From Dysgonomonas sp. HGC4 (GTDB lineage: Bacteria; Bacteroidota; Bacteroidia; Bacteroidales; Dysgonomonadaceae), in the NCBI RefSeq assembly GCF_001261715.1, contig NZ_CVRU01000158.1:1-64000 (forward strand): a stretch of DNA of 64,000 nt, in the 5' to 3' direction. Made by a program: the position numbers and the translations under genes. Under the pieces are notes generated by a model. The model saw nothing but the letters and a program-made list of their open reading frames with translations. It was not told where the DNA came from and made no database searches. Shown here in pieces: positions 62,376 through 64,000 of the stretch (its first letter is position 1; each line of letters begins with the position of its first letter).

Positions 62376-63728
62376 ATGAAAGTTCAGACCCGTTTAAGCC
62401 TATTTTGTTCTATTGTATTTGGAGTGATATTTGCAATCTTATCTTTCCTTATATACGCTTTGTATTACAATAATCTAGAGAAATCTATCTATCAGGGCTT
62501 GCAAAAAACGGTTCAGATTACAGCTCTTTTTTATCTGGAAGAAGACGAGCTAAACAGTAAAGACTTTGCCAAGATCAGGAAGCAATTCGAAGAGGCAGTT
62601 TCAGATTCTCACTATCAAATATACAACGAAGAAAATAAAGTTAGCTATGGAGCTAAGCCCGCAAACATTCCGATTGACATACTCGATCGTATACGTAAAG
62701 AGAGACAATTGTCGTTTTCGACCGACGAGTTTCTCTGCACTGGTATCTTCTACGAAGATAATCAAGGAGACTTTGTGGTTATCACTAAAAAGAAAAAAGA
62801 ATACCTCAACGAGCAGATGAATCAGCTTCTATGGGTTCTTCTGGCAGCTTTTATAATAGGATTGTTAACCATCATAGCATTGAGCCGATGGGTATCGCAT
62901 GTGGCATATCGTCCATTTAGAAGGATAATAAATCAGGTGAATAATATCTCCACCAAAAATTTAGATGTTCAGATAGAGTCTCCTCAAACCAAAGACGAAC
63001 TGCAAGACCTAACAGATACCTTCAATGTACTTCTAGATAAACTTTCAGAAACATTTATCATACAAAAGAATTTTGTGAATTATGTATCCCATGAGTTTAA
63101 AACACCTCTTGCATCAATACTTGGTAATCTGGAAGTATTTTCGATAAAAGACCGCACAGCAGAAGAATACAAACAATTATCGGATAAACTTATTCAACAG
63201 ATTTATCAATTGGAAGAAATACTCAATATCCTGATTGTTATTTCCGATCTGAGAGAAGACTCAGATATTAGGGCACAGATACGGATTGACGACTTGATAT
63301 GGGAAATAATAAGTAAGATATCCGATCGTTATCCCGACTCTAAAATAAAAGTCAATGTAGATATTTTACCAAAAGATGAGCAACTGCTATCTGTAAGCAA
63401 AGACAAAACTCAATTACTCATGGCGATGTTCAACCTCATAGAAAATGCGGTAAAATACTCTCAGGGAAATACTGTGGATATTCATTTATCTAAAAAAGGG
63501 GGCAATCTATCAATGTCAATTACAGACAAAGGTATAGGAATACCTTCCGACCAATTAGCCAATATAAGCAAACCTTTTTATCGGGCAGATAATACAAATA
63601 AAATACAAGGTAGTGGCATAGGCTTATCTATCGCTCTGCGCATTCTTGAAAAGAATAATATCAACTACGAAATAATCTCAGAAGAGAATAAAGGCACTAC
63701 AATAATACTCACATTACCCAAAGCCTGA
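62376..63728 (+). CDS. sensor histidine kinase of the RND operon
   Basis: A 450-residue membrane kinase, CusS/CzcS-like in layout. Two membrane helices (about 8-30 and 147-168) flank a periplasmic sensor domain (about 31-146). HAMP linker (about 170-225, YRPFRRIINQVNNISTKN), HisKA with His239 in NYVSHEFKTPLASILG, N box NLIENAVKYS, G1 TDKGIGIP and G2 GSGIGLSIALRI. The operon layout indicates it senses the pump substrate. The sensor domain does not show an obvious His/Met/Cys metal cluster. Confidence 0.9.
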   Translation: MKVQTRLSLFCSIVFGVIFAILSFLIYALYYNNLEKSIYQGLQKTVQITALFYLEEDELNSKDFAKIRKQFEEAVSDSHYQIYNEENKVSYGAKPANIPIDILDRIRKERQLSFSTDEFLCTGIFYEDNQGDFVVITKKKKEYLNEQMNQLLWVLLAAFIIGLLTIIALSRWVSHVAYRPFRRIINQVNNISTKNLDVQIESPQTKDELQDLTDTFNVLLDKLSETFIIQKNFVNYVSHEFKTPLASILGNLEVFSIKDRTAEEYKQLSDKLIQQIYQLEEILNILIVISDLREDSDIRAQIRIDDLIWEIISKISDRYPDSKIKVNVDILPKDEQLLSVSKDKTQLLMAMFNLIENAVKYSQGNTVDIHLSKKGGNLSMSITDKGIGIPSDQLANISKPFYRADNTNKIQGSGIGLSIALRILEKNNINYEIISEENKGTTIILTLPKA

Positions 63729-63890
63729 TCTCGTCTTACATGGACCTCACATTAGACGATTTATGATATAGATGACCGAGTTATTGATTTTAAAGGAAGA
63801 CTTATTTATAAAGTCATCTTATCTATTGAACACAAATACTATCTAAGAAAAGCTGATAGGAAATAATTTAGTTTTCCATAAATATATATT

Positions 63891-63898
63891 CTATCTTT
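63891..63898 (+). promoter_or_regulatory. possible -7 box of the last gene
   Basis: TATCTTTA matches TAnnTTTG at seven of eight positions, 45 bases before the ATG at 63943. The rest of the 214-base spacer after the kinase holds only a weak dyad GACTT...AAGTC near 63801. Confidence 0.4.
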
Positions 63899-63942
63899 AA
63901 TGCTTAAATCTATCAAAACCGAATAAATAAATACTAATATCT

Positions 63943-64000
63943 ATGAAGAAAATCTTTTCTCTATTGCTAGCTATGTGCTCTATTTTAGGGCTCCTTGCCC
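63943..64000 (+). CDS. exported protein, 5' end only
   Basis: ATG followed by 18 further codons, MKKIFSLLLAMCSILGLLA, a typical signal peptide start with two Lys and a hydrophobic core. The window ends inside it, so family and cleavage type cannot be told. Confidence 0.7.
   Translation, partial: MKKIFSLLLAMCSILGLLA

Overview
The window is AT-rich chromosomal DNA from a member of the Bacteroidetes, most likely a Bacteroidales genome close to Dysgonomonas. This is inferred from protein content and promoter style, not from a database search. Three things support it. Many genes are preceded by the Bacteroidetes -7 box TAnnTTTG instead of a TATAAT box. Upstream Shine-Dalgarno sites are weak or absent. 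Gene content is typical of the group: monofunctional BirA, CbpA/CbpM, PbpC, bactofilin, S51 dipeptidase E, DUF4838 and DUF4091 lipo/exoproteins, and an HD-type 7TM c-di-AMP phosphodiesterase. There is no phage, insertion sequence, CRISPR array or rRNA. Most of the window is housekeeping and envelope genes.

Layout. 0-5 kb (minus strand): an outer-membrane beta-barrel protein, prfB with a textbook programmed +1 frameshift, a membrane acyltransferase and a PhoA-type alkaline phosphatase. 5.5-9.8 kb: surE and lpxB, then a divergent pair of glycan genes (a Stealth-type sugar-phosphate transferase and a glycosyltransferase). 9.9-16.2 kb: an exported C1-type peptidase, gltX-waaA, a minus-strand folB/TrmH-type methyltransferase/hypothetical operon, and a bactofilin. 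16.2-25.7 kb: aminopeptidase P, a gamma-carbonic-anhydrase-like protein, an exported EEP-family hydrolase, pbpC, cbpA-cbpM and a DUF4091 lipoprotein. 25.7-32.4 kb: pgpH, pepE, a Dabb protein, an AlkD-like protein, birA with two tandem MmcQ/YjbR paralogues, and yraN. 32.7-40.3 kb: pyrH, frr, a DUF1015 protein, rsgA, a DUF2809 gene broken by one in-frame TAG, a small hypothetical gene, cls and folC. 40.6-47.5 kb: a complete phosphate uptake and sensing locus, pstS-pstC-pstA-pstB-phoU-phoB-phoR, with a Pho-box-like array. 47.6-55.6 kb: a DUF4838 exoprotein, yaaA, tadA with a small basic protein, a second acyltransferase, a CPBP protease, a DUF763 protein, tRNA-His and a small lipoprotein. 55.8-63.7 kb: a heavy-metal-type RND efflux operon (TolC-like, adaptor, CzcA-like pump) with its own response regulator and histidine kinase. 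The last 58 bases begin another exported protein.

How genes work together. surE, lpxB, waaA, pbpC, bactofilin and the glycan genes serve envelope construction. The pst-pho locus is one sensory and uptake unit in which genes overlap by 4-17 bases. The RND pump and two-component genes form a second self-regulated unit whose promoter carries TTCTAAT-like blocks every 11 bp, as expected for an OmpR/PhoB-type regulator.

The most unusual structure is a family of short palindromes built on TAAGGTTGCAGACCTTA. I found about a dozen copies, all between genes. In several the TAA that opens the left arm is the stop codon of the upstream gene, and several share a downstream tail resembling TTTGGCAAGTATAACA. 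I do not recognise this family. Other items worth checking are the DUF2809 amber mutation, two U-U mismatches in the tRNA-His acceptor stem, the metal-site variant in the RND pump, a GTAGGG...CCCTAC element at 61.45 kb, and an unexplained 0.5-kb stretch before surE.
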